Source: CAWDVB01 sp963824105
Lineage (GTDB): Bacteria; Actinomycetota; Actinomycetes; Propionibacteriales; Nocardioidaceae
Assembly (NCBI GenBank): GCA_963824105.1
Contig: CAWGNN010000011.1
Coordinates: 372,001 to 436,000, forward strand
Length of the DNA: 64,000 nucleotides
Direction: 5' to 3'
Shown: positions 48,557-57,473 of the stretch, piece by piece
Position numbering within the stretch: position 1 is the stretch's first letter
Layout of the letters: each line of letters starts with the position of its first letter
The notes under the pieces: model-generated
What the model was told of the DNA's origin: nothing
The model's database searches: none
Seen by the model: the letters and a program-made list of their open reading frames with translations, nothing else
Made by a program: the position numbers and the translations under genes

Positions 48557-49246
48557 TCAGTCGCGCTGGGTTTCCGGCGCCGGGGCGGGATCCCGTTCCG
48601 CGCGGGCGTGGCGGACCCGCCAGGCGATGAAGACCAGGAGGGCCAGGACCACCGCCCCCGCCGCGACACCGCGCCCGACCAGCTTCTCGATCTGGGCGTA
48701 GGAGTTCCCGGCCAGATAGCCCAGCAGGACGAAGGAGATGCCCCAGACGAGACCACCGAGGGCGTTGAAGGCGAGGAACCGCCGATAGGGCATCAGCGAG
48801 AGACCGGCGAGCGCAGGCATCACCGCGCGGAAGAAGGCCACGAAGCGACCCAGGAAGACCGCCAGGCCGCCGCTGCGAGCGAGGAAGCGACGGGCGTCGT
48901 TCAATCGCCCTTGGTGCCGGCGCAGCGGCCGCAGGGCGAGGATGCGCGGCCCGAAATGACGGCCCACCTCGTACCCGACGCTGTCCCCGGTGATGGCGGC
49001 CGCCACCACGAGAAGGCACACCCATGCCAGAACGACGTGGCCCTGGCTCGCCGAGACTCCCCCGAGGACCGCCGCGGTCTCACCAGGGATCACGAAGCCC
49101 ACGAAGATGGCGTCCTCGGCGAAGACCAACAGCCCGACCGCCGTGTAAACGATCCAGGCGTTCTGCGTGAGCAAGTGGTCCAGGGCGGAGAGCATGGGGG
49201 ACAGTCTGTCCCACCGGGACAAAGCCCCGGTGGGACCCTCGCTCAT
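48557..49246 (-). CDS. DedA family membrane protein
   Basis: A 229-residue DedA/SNARE-associated protein. GFVIPGETAAVLGG near 52 and the arginine-rich FLARSGGLAVFLGRFVAFFRAVMP near 115-138 are the family signatures, with four or five membrane spans. DedA proteins are thought to flip phospholipids or the undecaprenyl-phosphate carrier, which would match uppP nearby. An ATG at 49195 is an alternative start. Confidence 0.9.
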   Translation of the reverse strand: MSEGPTGALSRWDRLSPMLSALDHLLTQNAWIVYTAVGLLVFAEDAIFVGFVIPGETAAVLGGVSASQGHVVLAWVCLLVVAAAITGDSVGYEVGRHFGPRILALRPLRRHQGRLNDARRFLARSGGLAVFLGRFVAFFRAVMPALAGLSLMPYRRFLAFNALGGLVWGISFVLLGYLAGNSYAQIEKLVGRGVAAGAVVLALLVFIAWRVRHARAERDPAPAPETQRD

Positions 49247-49493
49247 CCCCCTCGGAGTCGGGTGAAAGGTGGCTAGCTAGGTCGCCGAGTATGGGATAAA
49301 AGGTACATATCGGATAACATTGCAAAACACCTCAATCTGGAAGCCACCAGTTCGATGGTTCCTGAGACGGGAGCGAGCCCCGGCGGTACGTTCAAAGAGT
49401 CACCTAGCGTGACCCATTGCCTGAATCCCCCCGGATTCGGGTGAGAGCGCCCCCGCGCTCCCCGCACGAAACGACCTTGGGAGGGGTCTTTAG
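49247..49493. promoter_or_regulatory. AT-rich promoter and long structured leader of the CAP-domain gene
   Basis: The first 80 bases are unusually AT-rich (around GGATAAAAGGTACATATCGG), then a GC-rich leader follows, with a 9-bp hairpin (CCTGAATCC, CCCC, GGATTCGGG) and GGTGAGAGC. Leaders of cell-wall genes in actinobacteria can carry c-di-AMP riboswitches; the match here is too loose to claim one. Confidence 0.35.
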
Positions 49494-50012
49494 ATGCCGA
49501 CGACGTATGCCCGCCGGCCGCTGACAATGACTGCAGTTGGTCTGGCTACCATCCTTATCTCCGCACTATTCGTGATCACCACCCCGTGGCACCCCGCGAC
49601 AGCGCACGCGCTGACCGCGGCACCGTCGGGGAAGGACCCGAACAACTTCGCGTGGCACGTCTTGAGGATCGTGAACAAGAAGCGCGCCCACCACGGCGTG
49701 GCGAAGGTTGAGATGCGCAGCTGTACTCGCTCCTACGCCACCAGCTGGGGCGACCACCTGGCCAAGACCAACAGCTGGTACCACAGCAACCTGTACAGCA
49801 TTCTGAGCGACTGCAACCTGAACGCTGCCGCCGAGAATCTCGTGATGTACCCCGACGGCTACACCGCCAGGCAAGTCGTCAAGCTGTGGATGCACTCCTC
49901 GGGACATCGCAAGAACCTGCTCAACCCGACGTACCGCGTGACTGGCGTCTACTTCATCTGGGACAACGATCAACAGATGTGGTACGGAGTTCAGGAGTTC
50001 GGCCGCCACTAA
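49494..50012 (+). CDS. Secreted CAP-domain protein
   Basis: A 172-residue protein with a signal peptide (hydrophobic segment about 14-30, likely cleavage after AHA at 40) and one CAP/SCP domain. HVLRIVNKKRAHHG, SYATSWGDHLAK and MHSSGHRKNLL are the family motifs. Bacterial CAP proteins are found at the cell surface and their activity is unclear. A good GGGAGGGG site lies before the ATG, after a long leader. Confidence 0.88.
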   Translation: MPTTYARRPLTMTAVGLATILISALFVITTPWHPATAHALTAAPSGKDPNNFAWHVLRIVNKKRAHHGVAKVEMRSCTRSYATSWGDHLAKTNSWYHSNLYSILSDCNLNAAAENLVMYPDGYTARQVVKLWMHSSGHRKNLLNPTYRVTGVYFIWDNDQQMWYGVQEFGRH

Positions 50013-50024
50013 GGCGACCCCTCG

Positions 50025-50041
50025 GATCCACCCAGTGGATC
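50025..50041. terminator. Terminator hairpin between CAP-domain gene and guaB1
   Basis: GATCCAC and GTGGATC, 7-bp perfect arms with a 3-nt loop, between convergent genes. Confidence 0.55.
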
Positions 50042-50048
50042 TACCCAG

Positions 50049-51485
50049 TCACCACCCAGCCGGCAGCGGGCGTCCTTCACGGAAGCCCGCTGCCGACTGA
50101 ATTCCGATGACCGCTCGCTCTGCGAACGCTTCCAGATCTGCCGCTCCGGCGTAGGTGCAGGCCGACCGCACCCCGGCGCAGATCTGGTCGATGAGGTCCT
50201 CGACGCCAGGGTTCTGGTTGTCGACGTACATCCGGCTCGCTGAGATTCCCTCCTCGTAGAGACCCTTGCGAGCCCGGTCGAAGGCCGACTCGTGTCCGGT
50301 CCGCTGTGCGACCGCCCGAGCGCTGGCCATGCCGAAGCTCTCCTTGTAGCCGTGGCCGTTGGCGTCGAAGTGCAGGTCGCCGGGCGACTCGTTGGTGCCG
50401 GCGAACCAGGACCCGATCATGACCTGGGACGCCCCGGCTGCCAGGGCCAGGGCCACGTCGCGCGGATGCCGCACTCCCCCATCGGCCCACACCTGCTTGC
50501 CCATGTCCGCAGCCGCACGGGAGCAGTCCAGGACCGCTGAGAACTGCGGTCGGCCGACCCCGGTCATCATTCGGGTCGTGCACATCGCCCCCGGCCCGAC
50601 TCCGACCTTGACGATGTCGGCTCCGGCCTCGATCAGGTCGATCGTCCCCTCCACGGAGACGACGTTGCCGGCCACGACCGGAATGCCGGGGTCGAGGGAA
50701 CGCACGGCTCGGACCACGTCGATCATCCGCTCCTGGTGCCCATGGGCGGTGTCGATGACAATGCAGTCCACCTCGTCCTCGAGCAGCGACTTGGCCCGGT
50801 CCAACGCGTTGCCGTTGACCCCGATCGCCGCCCCGACGAGCAGGCGGCCCTTGGCGTCCAGCGCCGGGCGATACACGGTCGACCGGAGCGAGCCCGCACG
50901 AGTCATGACTCCGATCAGGGAGCCGTCCTCCGCCACCACCGGCGCCACCCGGCGACGAGCATCGTCGAGGGTTTCGAACGCCTCGCGGGCCGTGACTCCC
51001 TCGCGGAGCGTGAGCAGGTCGGTGCTCATCACCTCGCGGACCTGGGTGTAGCGGTCGTGCCCGGCGCAGTCTTCGAGGGTCACCAGGCCAACCGGGCGCT
51101 GTCCCTCCACCACAACCCCCGCGCGGTGCGACCGCTTCGGAATGAGATTGAGCGCGTCGCCGACGGTCTGCTCGGGCTGAAGCACGATCGGGGTCTCGTA
51201 GACCGCGTTGCGACCCTTGATCCACGAGATGACGTCCGCCACCACGTGGTGCGGGATGTCCTGGGGCAAGATCGTCATCCCGCCACGGCGAGCGACCGCC
51301 TCTGTCATCCGACGGCCCGCCACCGCCGTCATGTTGGCCACCACCAGGGGGATGGTGGTCCCGGTGCCGTCGTTGGTGCTCAGGTCCACGTCGTAGCGGG
51401 ACGAGACCGAGGACCGCCGGGGGATCATGAACACGTCGTCGTAGGTCAGATCGTGCGTCGGCTGCCTGCCGTTGAGAAACTCCAC
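50049..51485 (-). CDS. guaB1: GuaB1 family IMPDH-related protein
   Basis: A 478-residue IMPDH/GMP-reductase-type barrel with two CBS domains (about 95-205). The catalytic cysteine is in GPGAMCTTRMMTG near 302. Mycobacterial GuaB1 acts as a GMP reductase, so purine salvage is likelier than IMP oxidation. The GTG at 51485 gives VEFLNGRQPTHDLTYDDVF, the usual N-terminus, with GGGGGAAG eight bases upstream; a longer frame lacks a site. Confidence 0.88.
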   Translation of the reverse strand: MEFLNGRQPTHDLTYDDVFMIPRRSSVSSRYDVDLSTNDGTGTTIPLVVANMTAVAGRRMTEAVARRGGMTILPQDIPHHVVADVISWIKGRNAVYETPIVLQPEQTVGDALNLIPKRSHRAGVVVEGQRPVGLVTLEDCAGHDRYTQVREVMSTDLLTLREGVTAREAFETLDDARRRVAPVVAEDGSLIGVMTRAGSLRSTVYRPALDAKGRLLVGAAIGVNGNALDRAKSLLEDEVDCIVIDTAHGHQERMIDVVRAVRSLDPGIPVVAGNVVSVEGTIDLIEAGADIVKVGVGPGAMCTTRMMTGVGRPQFSAVLDCSRAAADMGKQVWADGGVRHPRDVALALAAGASQVMIGSWFAGTNESPGDLHFDANGHGYKESFGMASARAVAQRTGHESAFDRARKGLYEEGISASRMYVDNQNPGVEDLIDQICAGVRSACTYAGAADLEAFAERAVIGIQSAAGFREGRPLPAGW

Positions 51486-51590
51486 CTGACAATCTTCCCC
51501 CACGACCGCCGAAATCCCATCCAAGCCGGCTCGGTCGGGCAGGAATCCTCACCGACGCGCCTCCACTCCCGGCTCGGCCTACGATGCGAT

Positions 51591-52781
51591 GTGCTCCTCG
51601 ATCCCGTGCCCGATCCCACGCCTGCCGCGAGGACCTTCGGCAAGCGTTGCGGAGCGTCGGTCGTGGGCTTCGCCCCGGCTCGGGCCAACCTGATCGGCGA
51701 GCATCTGGACTACAACGGCGGTCCGAGCCTGCCGATCGCGCTGCCCTACTGGACCTACGTCGCCGCCCGTCGCCTCGACCGCCCTGGGCTGGTGATCTCC
51801 AGCGAGGGACACGGGTCGGTGAGCGACACCCAGCCCGCTGGAGCGGTTCGCGCCCCCCGCGGGGACTGGTCCGACTACCCCGTCGGAGTCGTGCAGACGC
51901 TCAGGGATCTCCCGGGTCTTCCGGACGGAATCGAGCTGACCATCGTCTCGACGGTCCCGATCGGGTCCGGACTCTCCAGCTCGGCGAGCCTCTCGGTGGC
52001 AACCGCGGCCGCAGTGTGGGCGCTTGCGTCAGGGTCCACCGACCTGCCTCGCGATCTCCTGCTCGACGCGGCGCGGTCCGCCGAGAACGACTTCGCCGGT
52101 GCCCCGACGGGCTCACTCGACCAGACCTCGGCGCTCTACGCCCGCCCGCACACTGCCCTCGCCTTCCGACCGGACACGGCCGACCACGACCACGTCCCGT
52201 GGAACCCGGAGGAGGCCGGAGCCGGCCTGCTCGTGGTCAACACCCGGGTGCGCCACACCCTCACCGGCGGCGGGTACGGCGAACGGGTGTCCCAGTGCCG
52301 CTCAGCTGCCGGTCTCCTCGGCGTCACGCACCTGGCGGCCCTGGACCCCGGCCAGGAGCCGTGGACACGGCTTCGGGAGCCGGTGCTGGCCAAGCGCGTG
52401 CGACACGTGGTGACCGAGACCCGCCGGACCGAAGAGTTCGCCCGGGCGGCGGCGGCCGGCGACATGGTCGTGGCCGGACGCCTGATGACCGCCTCCCACA
52501 GGTCGCTTCGAGATGACTACGAGGTGTCGTGCCCCGAGCTCGACCTGGTGGTCGACACCGCGCTGCGCCACGGCGCTCTCGGTGCCCGGATGACCGGTGG
52601 AGGCTTCGGCGGGTGCGCTCTGGTCCTCATCGACCGCGGCTCCACCCCTCGGGTGGCCGAGGCGCTCCTTGCCGCCTTCGCCAGCCAGGGTCTTGCCGAG
52701 CCCGGCCTGCTCGACGGCACCCCGGTGGGACCCGCCGGGGTGATCGCTCTCGAGGTGCGTCACTCCCCGAACTCCTCCTAG
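51591..52781 (+). CDS. galK: Galactokinase
   Basis: A 396-residue GHMP kinase that phosphorylates galactose. ARANLIGEHLDYN near 30, GSGLSSSASLSV near 125 and MTGGGFGGC near 335 are the three GHMP motifs. galT and galE are not in the window. The frame stays open far upstream inside guaB1, but the GTG at 51591 gives the normal length, and TACGAT lies five bases before it. Its TAG stop forms part of the def promoter. Confidence 0.92.
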   Translation: MLLDPVPDPTPAARTFGKRCGASVVGFAPARANLIGEHLDYNGGPSLPIALPYWTYVAARRLDRPGLVISSEGHGSVSDTQPAGAVRAPRGDWSDYPVGVVQTLRDLPGLPDGIELTIVSTVPIGSGLSSSASLSVATAAAVWALASGSTDLPRDLLLDAARSAENDFAGAPTGSLDQTSALYARPHTALAFRPDTADHDHVPWNPEEAGAGLLVVNTRVRHTLTGGGYGERVSQCRSAAGLLGVTHLAALDPGQEPWTRLREPVLAKRVRHVVTETRRTEEFARAAAAGDMVVAGRLMTASHRSLRDDYEVSCPELDLVVDTALRHGALGARMTGGGFGGCALVLIDRGSTPRVAEALLAAFASQGLAEPGLLDGTPVGPAGVIALEVRHSPNSS

Positions 52782-52784
52782 GAT
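52779..52784 (+). promoter_or_regulatory. -10 box of def that contains the galK stop codon
   Basis: TAGGAT: its TAG is the galK stop, and the ATG of def is six bases on. Confidence 0.6.
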
Positions 52785-52790
52785 CGGACC

Positions 52791-53396
52791 ATGGTGACGG
52801 GCGCACGCGACTCGGGTCTGCCCGAGCCCGGGCAGGTCCGGCCGATCACCCGTTGGGGTGCGGATGTGATGCATCGTGAGCTGCGTCCCATCACCGACTT
52901 CGACCAGTCCTTGCGTGAGCTCGCAGCCGACATGGTCGCCACGATGTACGCCGCCGACGGGGTCGGCCTGGCCGCGTGCCAGGTCGGTGTCGATCTGCAG
53001 CTCTTCGTCTACGACTGCCCGGACGACGACGGCGTCGAGCACCGCGGGGTCGTCTGCAACCCGACGCTGACCCTTCCGGACCGACGCGACGCCACCCGCG
53101 ACAAGTCCGAGGAGGGCTGCCTCTCGCTCCCCGGGGCATTCGAGGACTGCAAGCGCCCCGACACGGCGACCGTGGACGGTTTCGACCTCGACGGAGAGCC
53201 GATCCGGATCTCGGGCACGGGCCTCTTCGCTCGCTGCCTTCAGCACGAGACCGACCACTGCCACGGCACCGTCTTCGGCGACCTGCTGGGCAACCGGGCC
53301 CGGAAGAGACTCGACCGGGAGGCCCGCGACGAGGCCGATCTCTATCCGGAGGACTGGCCGGTCTCTCCACGCGCCGATCGGCCCATGGCCACATAG
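52791..53396 (+). CDS. def: Peptide deformylase
   Basis: A 201-residue metalloenzyme that removes the formyl group from nascent proteins. The motifs are GVGLAA (57-62), EGCLSL with metal ligand Cys110, and HETDH with His152, Glu153 and His156. Leaderless by the six-base rule. Its last 55 bases overlap the convergent SpoU gene. Confidence 0.94.
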   Translation: MVTGARDSGLPEPGQVRPITRWGADVMHRELRPITDFDQSLRELAADMVATMYAADGVGLAACQVGVDLQLFVYDCPDDDGVEHRGVVCNPTLTLPDRRDATRDKSEEGCLSLPGAFEDCKRPDTATVDGFDLDGEPIRISGTGLFARCLQHETDHCHGTVFGDLLGNRARKRLDREARDEADLYPEDWPVSPRADRPMAT

Positions 53397-54175
53397 CAGG
53401 CGATCGCCGTTGCCGCCGCGACGTTGAGCGAGTCCACTCCCGGCCGCATCGGGATGGCGGCGCGCACGTCGGCCGAAGCCAACCAACGCGGCGAGAGCCC
53501 GGGGCCTTCGCTCCCGGCCAGGAGCGCCACCTTCGGTTGCTCGACGGCCTCGGCGAGATCAAGCGAGTCCGGCGCGGGCGTGAGTGCGATCGTGGTGAAG
53601 CCGTGAGCCCTCAGGGTGTCCATGGCGTCGTACCAGTCGTCCAGCCTGGTCCAGGGCACGCTGAAGACCGCTCCCATCGCGACCTTGACCGAGCGCCGGT
53701 ACAGCGGATCGGCACAGCGGGGCGAGAGGAGCACACCGTCGATGCCGAGTGCCGCGCAGTTGCGCAGGATGGCACCGACGTTGGTGTGGTCGACGATGTC
53801 CTCGAGGACCACCAGGGTCGAGGCGCCGACCACGACCTCTTCGAGGCTGGGCAAGGGTCGTCTGTGCAGCGAAGCGAGCGCCCCGCGATGGACGTGGAAC
53901 CCGGTGACCTCCTCGGCCAGCGCCTCGGTGACCACGTAACAAGGCGCGTCACTCCTGTCGAGAACGTCGGCGAGACCCTCCAGCCAGCGCTCGGCCATCA
54001 GGTAGGAGCGGGCCACGTAGCCCGCCTCCACTGCCCGGCGGACCACCTTCTCCCCCTCCGCCAGGAAGAGCCCGTGCTCGGACTCCAGACTCTTGCGCAG
54101 GTTGACGTCGCGCAGATGCCGGTAGTCGTCGAGACGGGGGTCGTCGGCCGACGTGACGGGGATCAGAGTGACCAC
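53342..54175 (-). CDS. SpoU-family RNA methyltransferase
   Basis: About 277 residues: an RNA-binding N-terminal domain and a SPOUT (trefoil-knot) methyltransferase domain with NVGAILRNCAALG, LLAGSEGPGLS and IPMRPGVDSLNVAAA. It is likely to 2'-O-methylate rRNA or tRNA. The start is uncertain: GTG at 54175 or at 54190. Its 3' end runs antisense through the end of def. Confidence 0.9.
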   Translation of the reverse strand: MVTLIPVTSADDPRLDDYRHLRDVNLRKSLESEHGLFLAEGEKVVRRAVEAGYVARSYLMAERWLEGLADVLDRSDAPCYVVTEALAEEVTGFHVHRGALASLHRRPLPSLEEVVVGASTLVVLEDIVDHTNVGAILRNCAALGIDGVLLSPRCADPLYRRSVKVAMGAVFSVPWTRLDDWYDAMDTLRAHGFTTIALTPAPDSLDLAEAVEQPKVALLAGSEGPGLSPRWLASADVRAAIPMRPGVDSLNVAAATAIACYVAMGRSARGETGQSSG

Positions 54176-54294
54176 ACCACAGTCAAACACCTCCCCCGGG
54201 GCTCAGTGCCCCGGTTCCGTGACGCGGCGACCGCTCGGGTCATAGGTTGGCAGCAGCGGCTGTGCGCGACCGCCCAGACCCTTGAGGAGAGAAG

Positions 54295-54825
54295 ATGTCG
54301 CTCGAACGACCAGTGTCCCCCGACCCCTACGAGCTGCTCCCGACGTTGCCGTCACTCACGGTGACCAGCACCGATGTGGTGGACGGTAGCCCCCTCGGCG
54401 ATGCCCAGGTCGCCTCGGGCGGGAACACCTCCCCCCAGCTCTCCTGGTCCGGCTTCCCGCCGGAGACCAAGTCCTTCGTGGTCACCTGCTTCGACCCCGA
54501 CGCCCCGATCGTCTCCGGCTTCTGGCACTGGGTAGTCGTCGACATACCGGCGGAGGTCACCTCGCTCGAGGCCGACGCCGGGGCGGCCGGCGGCGCAGGA
54601 CTGCCCGAGGGCGCCTTCATGGTTCGCAGCGACGCCGGCGAGGCGGCCTACTTCGGCGCTGCGCCGCCGCAGGGCGACCAGGTGCATCGCTACTACTTCG
54701 TGGTCCATGCCGTCGGGGAGGAGACCCTGGGCGTGGACGCGGCGATGACGCCCGCGGTGGTCGGGTTCAACCTGGCCTTCAAGGCCCTCGCCCGCGGCAT
54801 GGTCGTCGGCACCTACCAGCACTGA
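54295..54825 (+). CDS. YbhB/YbcL family Raf kinase inhibitor-like protein
   Basis: A 176-residue PEBP-fold protein. FVVTCFDPDAPIVSGFWHWV near 60 and the later YYFVVHAVG are the family hallmarks. The biochemical role of bacterial members is not settled. GAGGAGAG precedes the ATG. Only one base lies between its stop and the ATG of the following hydrolase. Confidence 0.92.
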   Translation: MSLERPVSPDPYELLPTLPSLTVTSTDVVDGSPLGDAQVASGGNTSPQLSWSGFPPETKSFVVTCFDPDAPIVSGFWHWVVVDIPAEVTSLEADAGAAGGAGLPEGAFMVRSDAGEAAYFGAAPPQGDQVHRYYFVVHAVGEETLGVDAAMTPAVVGFNLAFKALARGMVVGTYQH

Positions 54826-54826
54826 C

Positions 54827-55816
54827 ATGGCGGCCACCTCGGAGGCCGATGTCCTCGGGGCGCCCTATCGGCGGGAGACCATCGACCTGGGGCACGACGG
54901 CGAAGGCGTGGTCGTCGCGACTCTGGTCCACCGCCATCCGGTCGCCAAGTCCCGGCCTGCTGTCCTGCACGTCCACGGGTTCTGCGACTACTTCTTCCAA
55001 ACCGACTACGCCGAATCCTGGGTCGACTCCGGTTGGGACTTCTATGCCCTGGACCTGCGCAAGCACGGCAGGTCGCTCCTCCCGCACCAGACGCCCAACT
55101 ACACCGAGGACCTCACGGTCTACTTCGCGGAGCTGGACGAGGCCTTCGCCCGGATCACCGAGCGGGACGGACACCGCACCGTGGTGATCAGTGGGCACTC
55201 GACAGGCGGGCTGATCGTCGCCTTGTGGGTCGCGCGACATCATCCGGAGATCGCCGGAATGGTGCTCAACTCTCCCTTCCTCGAGCTGGGTGGTCCGGCC
55301 CCGCTGCGCACCGGTCTCGGCTGGGCGCTTGAGCTGAGTGGTTCCCGTTTCCCGGACTGGGTGATCCCCAGGCCGGTCAACGGCCTCTACGGCCAGAGCT
55401 TGCACGTCGACCACGGGGGCGAGTGGTCGTTCGACACCGACTGGAAGCCGCTGGGGTCCTTCCCAGTCTCCGTGGGCTGGCTGCGAGCGGTCCACCGAGC
55501 CCAGGCCGAGGCTCACTCCGGCCTGGGGATCACCGTCCCGATCCTCGTTCTGACGTCCGAGCGCAGCAGCTTCCCCCACGAGTGGGAGCCCGACGTCGAC
55601 CGCACCGACATCGTCCTCGACGCCGTTCGGCTGCGCCGGTGGTCGCCGGCGCTGGGTACCTGCGTCACCTCGGTGGCGATCCAGGACGCATTGCACGATG
55701 TCACCTTGTCGCGGCCCGAGGTCCGCGCCCAGGTGAAGGAGGAGATCACCCGGTGGCTCTCCGCGTACGTCCCGGTCAGGGCCAGACCATCGCGACGAAC
55801 GCAACCGTCCCGATGA
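54827..55816 (+). CDS. Alpha/beta hydrolase (serine aminopeptidase/lipase-like)
   Basis: A 329-residue hydrolase, similar to monoacylglycerol lipase-type proteins. The nucleophile is in VISGHSTGGLIV near 126 (Ser in GHSTG), after a LHVHGFCDY oxyanion region and a DLRKHGRS strand. It has no signal peptide. The last 41 bases overlap the convergent TSUP gene. Confidence 0.88.
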   Translation: MAATSEADVLGAPYRRETIDLGHDGEGVVVATLVHRHPVAKSRPAVLHVHGFCDYFFQTDYAESWVDSGWDFYALDLRKHGRSLLPHQTPNYTEDLTVYFAELDEAFARITERDGHRTVVISGHSTGGLIVALWVARHHPEIAGMVLNSPFLELGGPAPLRTGLGWALELSGSRFPDWVIPRPVNGLYGQSLHVDHGGEWSFDTDWKPLGSFPVSVGWLRAVHRAQAEAHSGLGITVPILVLTSERSSFPHEWEPDVDRTDIVLDAVRLRRWSPALGTCVTSVAIQDALHDVTLSRPEVRAQVKEEITRWLSAYVPVRARPSRRTQPSR

Positions 55817-56519
55817 GAATGATCAGGGCCCGCAGCGCCGACGCCGGGATCCGCTGACCCAGAACCGCCCCGACCTGCCCGCCGACGGTCGAGCTCACCG
55901 CGAGGACGAGAGCGATCCTCCAGTCGACCAGCCCGCTGAGGGCGAAGACCACCGCGGACGCCGCGTTGGCGGCCGCGGCCAGGACATTCTTGATCGCGTT
56001 GTCCACTTGGACGTCGGTCGAGCCCGACAGGCCGAGAAGAGCCAGCAGGATCACTCCCTGGGCCGCGCCGAAGTAGCCACCGTAGGTGCCGGCGACACCG
56101 ATCGACGGCACCAACCAGGGTGCCCGCGCGTGCTCCCGGAGGTGTGCCCGACGGACCAGCCAAGGTCCGACTGCCACCAGCACAACGGCGAGGGCGATGA
56201 GGAAGGGAACGATCACCTCGAACGCCGACTTCGGCAGCCACAGCAGGAGCAGCGCACCGATCACGGCCCCGCCGAGAGATGCCGGCAGGAGCCGGGTGAC
56301 CAGTTGTCGCTGTCCGGTCAGGCGTCGGCGGTAGCCCACCGCGCCGGAGATGGAGCCGGGAACCAGCCCCAGCGAGTTGCTCGCGTTCGCCGTCACCGGC
56401 GGCACCCCGAGCGCAACCAGAAGCGGGAAGGAGATCAGCGTGCCTGATCCGACGATCGTGTTGATCGTCCCGGCAAGGAGCCCCGCGACTGCGATGGCTG
56501 CCAGGTCGAGTGGTGTCAC
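55776..56519 (-). CDS. TSUP family transporter (TauE/SafE)
   Basis: A 247-residue protein with about seven membrane spans and the two repeats of the TauE/SafE family (GTINTIVGSGTLISFP and GVAGTYGGYFGAAQG). It may export sulfite or a related organosulfur anion. The GTG start overlaps the SPFH stop as GTGA, so it is coupled to the membrane-scaffold genes. Confidence 0.9.
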   Translation of the reverse strand: MTPLDLAAIAVAGLLAGTINTIVGSGTLISFPLLVALGVPPVTANASNSLGLVPGSISGAVGYRRRLTGQRQLVTRLLPASLGGAVIGALLLLWLPKSAFEVIVPFLIALAVVLVAVGPWLVRRAHLREHARAPWLVPSIGVAGTYGGYFGAAQGVILLALLGLSGSTDVQVDNAIKNVLAAAANAASAVVFALSGLVDWRIALVLAVSSTVGGQVGAVLGQRIPASALRALIILIGTVAFVAMVWP

Positions 56520-57472
56520 CCGCTCGTCGTCGAGCCGCCCGCGGTCTCCGGCGCTTCCTCACCGAGACGGCCGACGACCGATCCGAGCCCCTCGAGTGCC
56601 TTGCCGATCTCGGAGGGCACGATCCACAGCGTGTTGGACTGGCCCTCGGCGATCTTCGGGAGCATCTGGAGGTACTGGTAGGCCAACAGCGGCTGGTCGG
56701 GATCCCCTCGGTGGATGGACTCGAAGACCGTCATGATCGCCTGGCCCTCGCCCTGCGCCCGGAGGATCGCCGCCTCCCTGTCCGCCTCCGCCCGCAGGAT
56801 CACCGCCTGCTTGTCGCCTTCGGCGGTCAGGATCGCGGACTGCTTCCGCCCTTCGGCGGTGAGAATCGCGCTCTGCCTCTCACCTTCGGCAGTCAAGATG
56901 ACCGCCCGCTTGTCACGGTCGGCTCGCATCTGCTTCTCCATGGAGTCCTTGATCGTGACCGGGGGGTCGATCCCCTTGATCTCCACCCGGTTGACGCGGA
57001 TGCCCCACTTGCCGGTGGCCTCGTCGAGCACCCCGCGCAGGCCGCTGTTGATGTCCTCGCGGCTGGTCAGGGTCTCCTCCAGGTCCATGCCGCCGACGAT
57101 GTTCCTCAGCGTGGTCATGGTCAGCTGCTCGACGGCCTGGATGTAGTTGGCGATCTCGTACGTCGCGGCGACGGCGTCGGTCACCTGGAAGTAGATGACC
57201 GTGTCGATGGAGACGACCAGGTTGTCCTCGGTGATGACCGGCTGCGGCGGGAAGGACACGACCTGCTCACGCAGATCGATGGTGTAGCGCACGTTGTCGA
57301 TGAACGGCATGACGACGTTCAGACCTGCGCTCAGCGTCGCGCGATACTTCCCGAATCGTTCGACAACACCAGCTCGGGCCTGCGGAACGATGCGAATCGT
57401 CCGGGTCAGGACGACCACGACGAAGCCCAACAGCAGGACCAGCACGACGACGGCGCTCGTACCCCCGGACAT
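56516..57472 (-). CDS. SPFH/band-7 membrane scaffold protein
   Basis: A 318-residue stomatin/slipin-like protein: one N-terminal membrane span (7-22), an SPFH domain (about 26-185), and a stretch of five 11-residue repeats at 190-244. Such proteins form oligomeric rings or microdomains and usually work with an NfeD partner, which is the gene just upstream, one base away. The ATG at 57472 is used; a frame from 57529 would overlap nfeD. Confidence 0.92.
   Translation of the reverse strand: MSGGTSAVVVLVLLLGFVVVVLTRTIRIVPQARAGVVERFGKYRATLSAGLNVVMPFIDNVRYTIDLREQVVSFPPQPVITEDNLVVSIDTVIYFQVTDAVAATYEIANYIQAVEQLTMTTLRNIVGGMDLEETLTSREDINSGLRGVLDEATGKWGIRVNRVEIKGIDPPVTIKDSMEKQMRADRDKRAVILTAEGERQSAILTAEGRKQSAILTAEGDKQAVILRAEADREAAILRAQGEGQAIMTVFESIHRGDPDQPLLAYQYLQMLPKIAEGQSNTLWIVPSEIGKALEGLGSVVGRLGEEAPETAGGSTTSG
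56741..56905 (-). repeat. Five 33-bp (11-residue) repeats in the SPFH gene
   Basis: Five tandem units of the form SAILTAEGRKQ encode residues 190-244. The 11-residue period suits a right-handed coiled coil. The first three copies are the most alike. Confidence 0.85.
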
Positions 57473-57473
57473 A

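Noticed and set aside
50736..51590. A possible 285-residue N-terminal extension of galactokinase
   Set aside because: The extension runs antisense through guaB1 and has no domain; the GTG at 51591 gives a normal galactokinase with a promoter in place.
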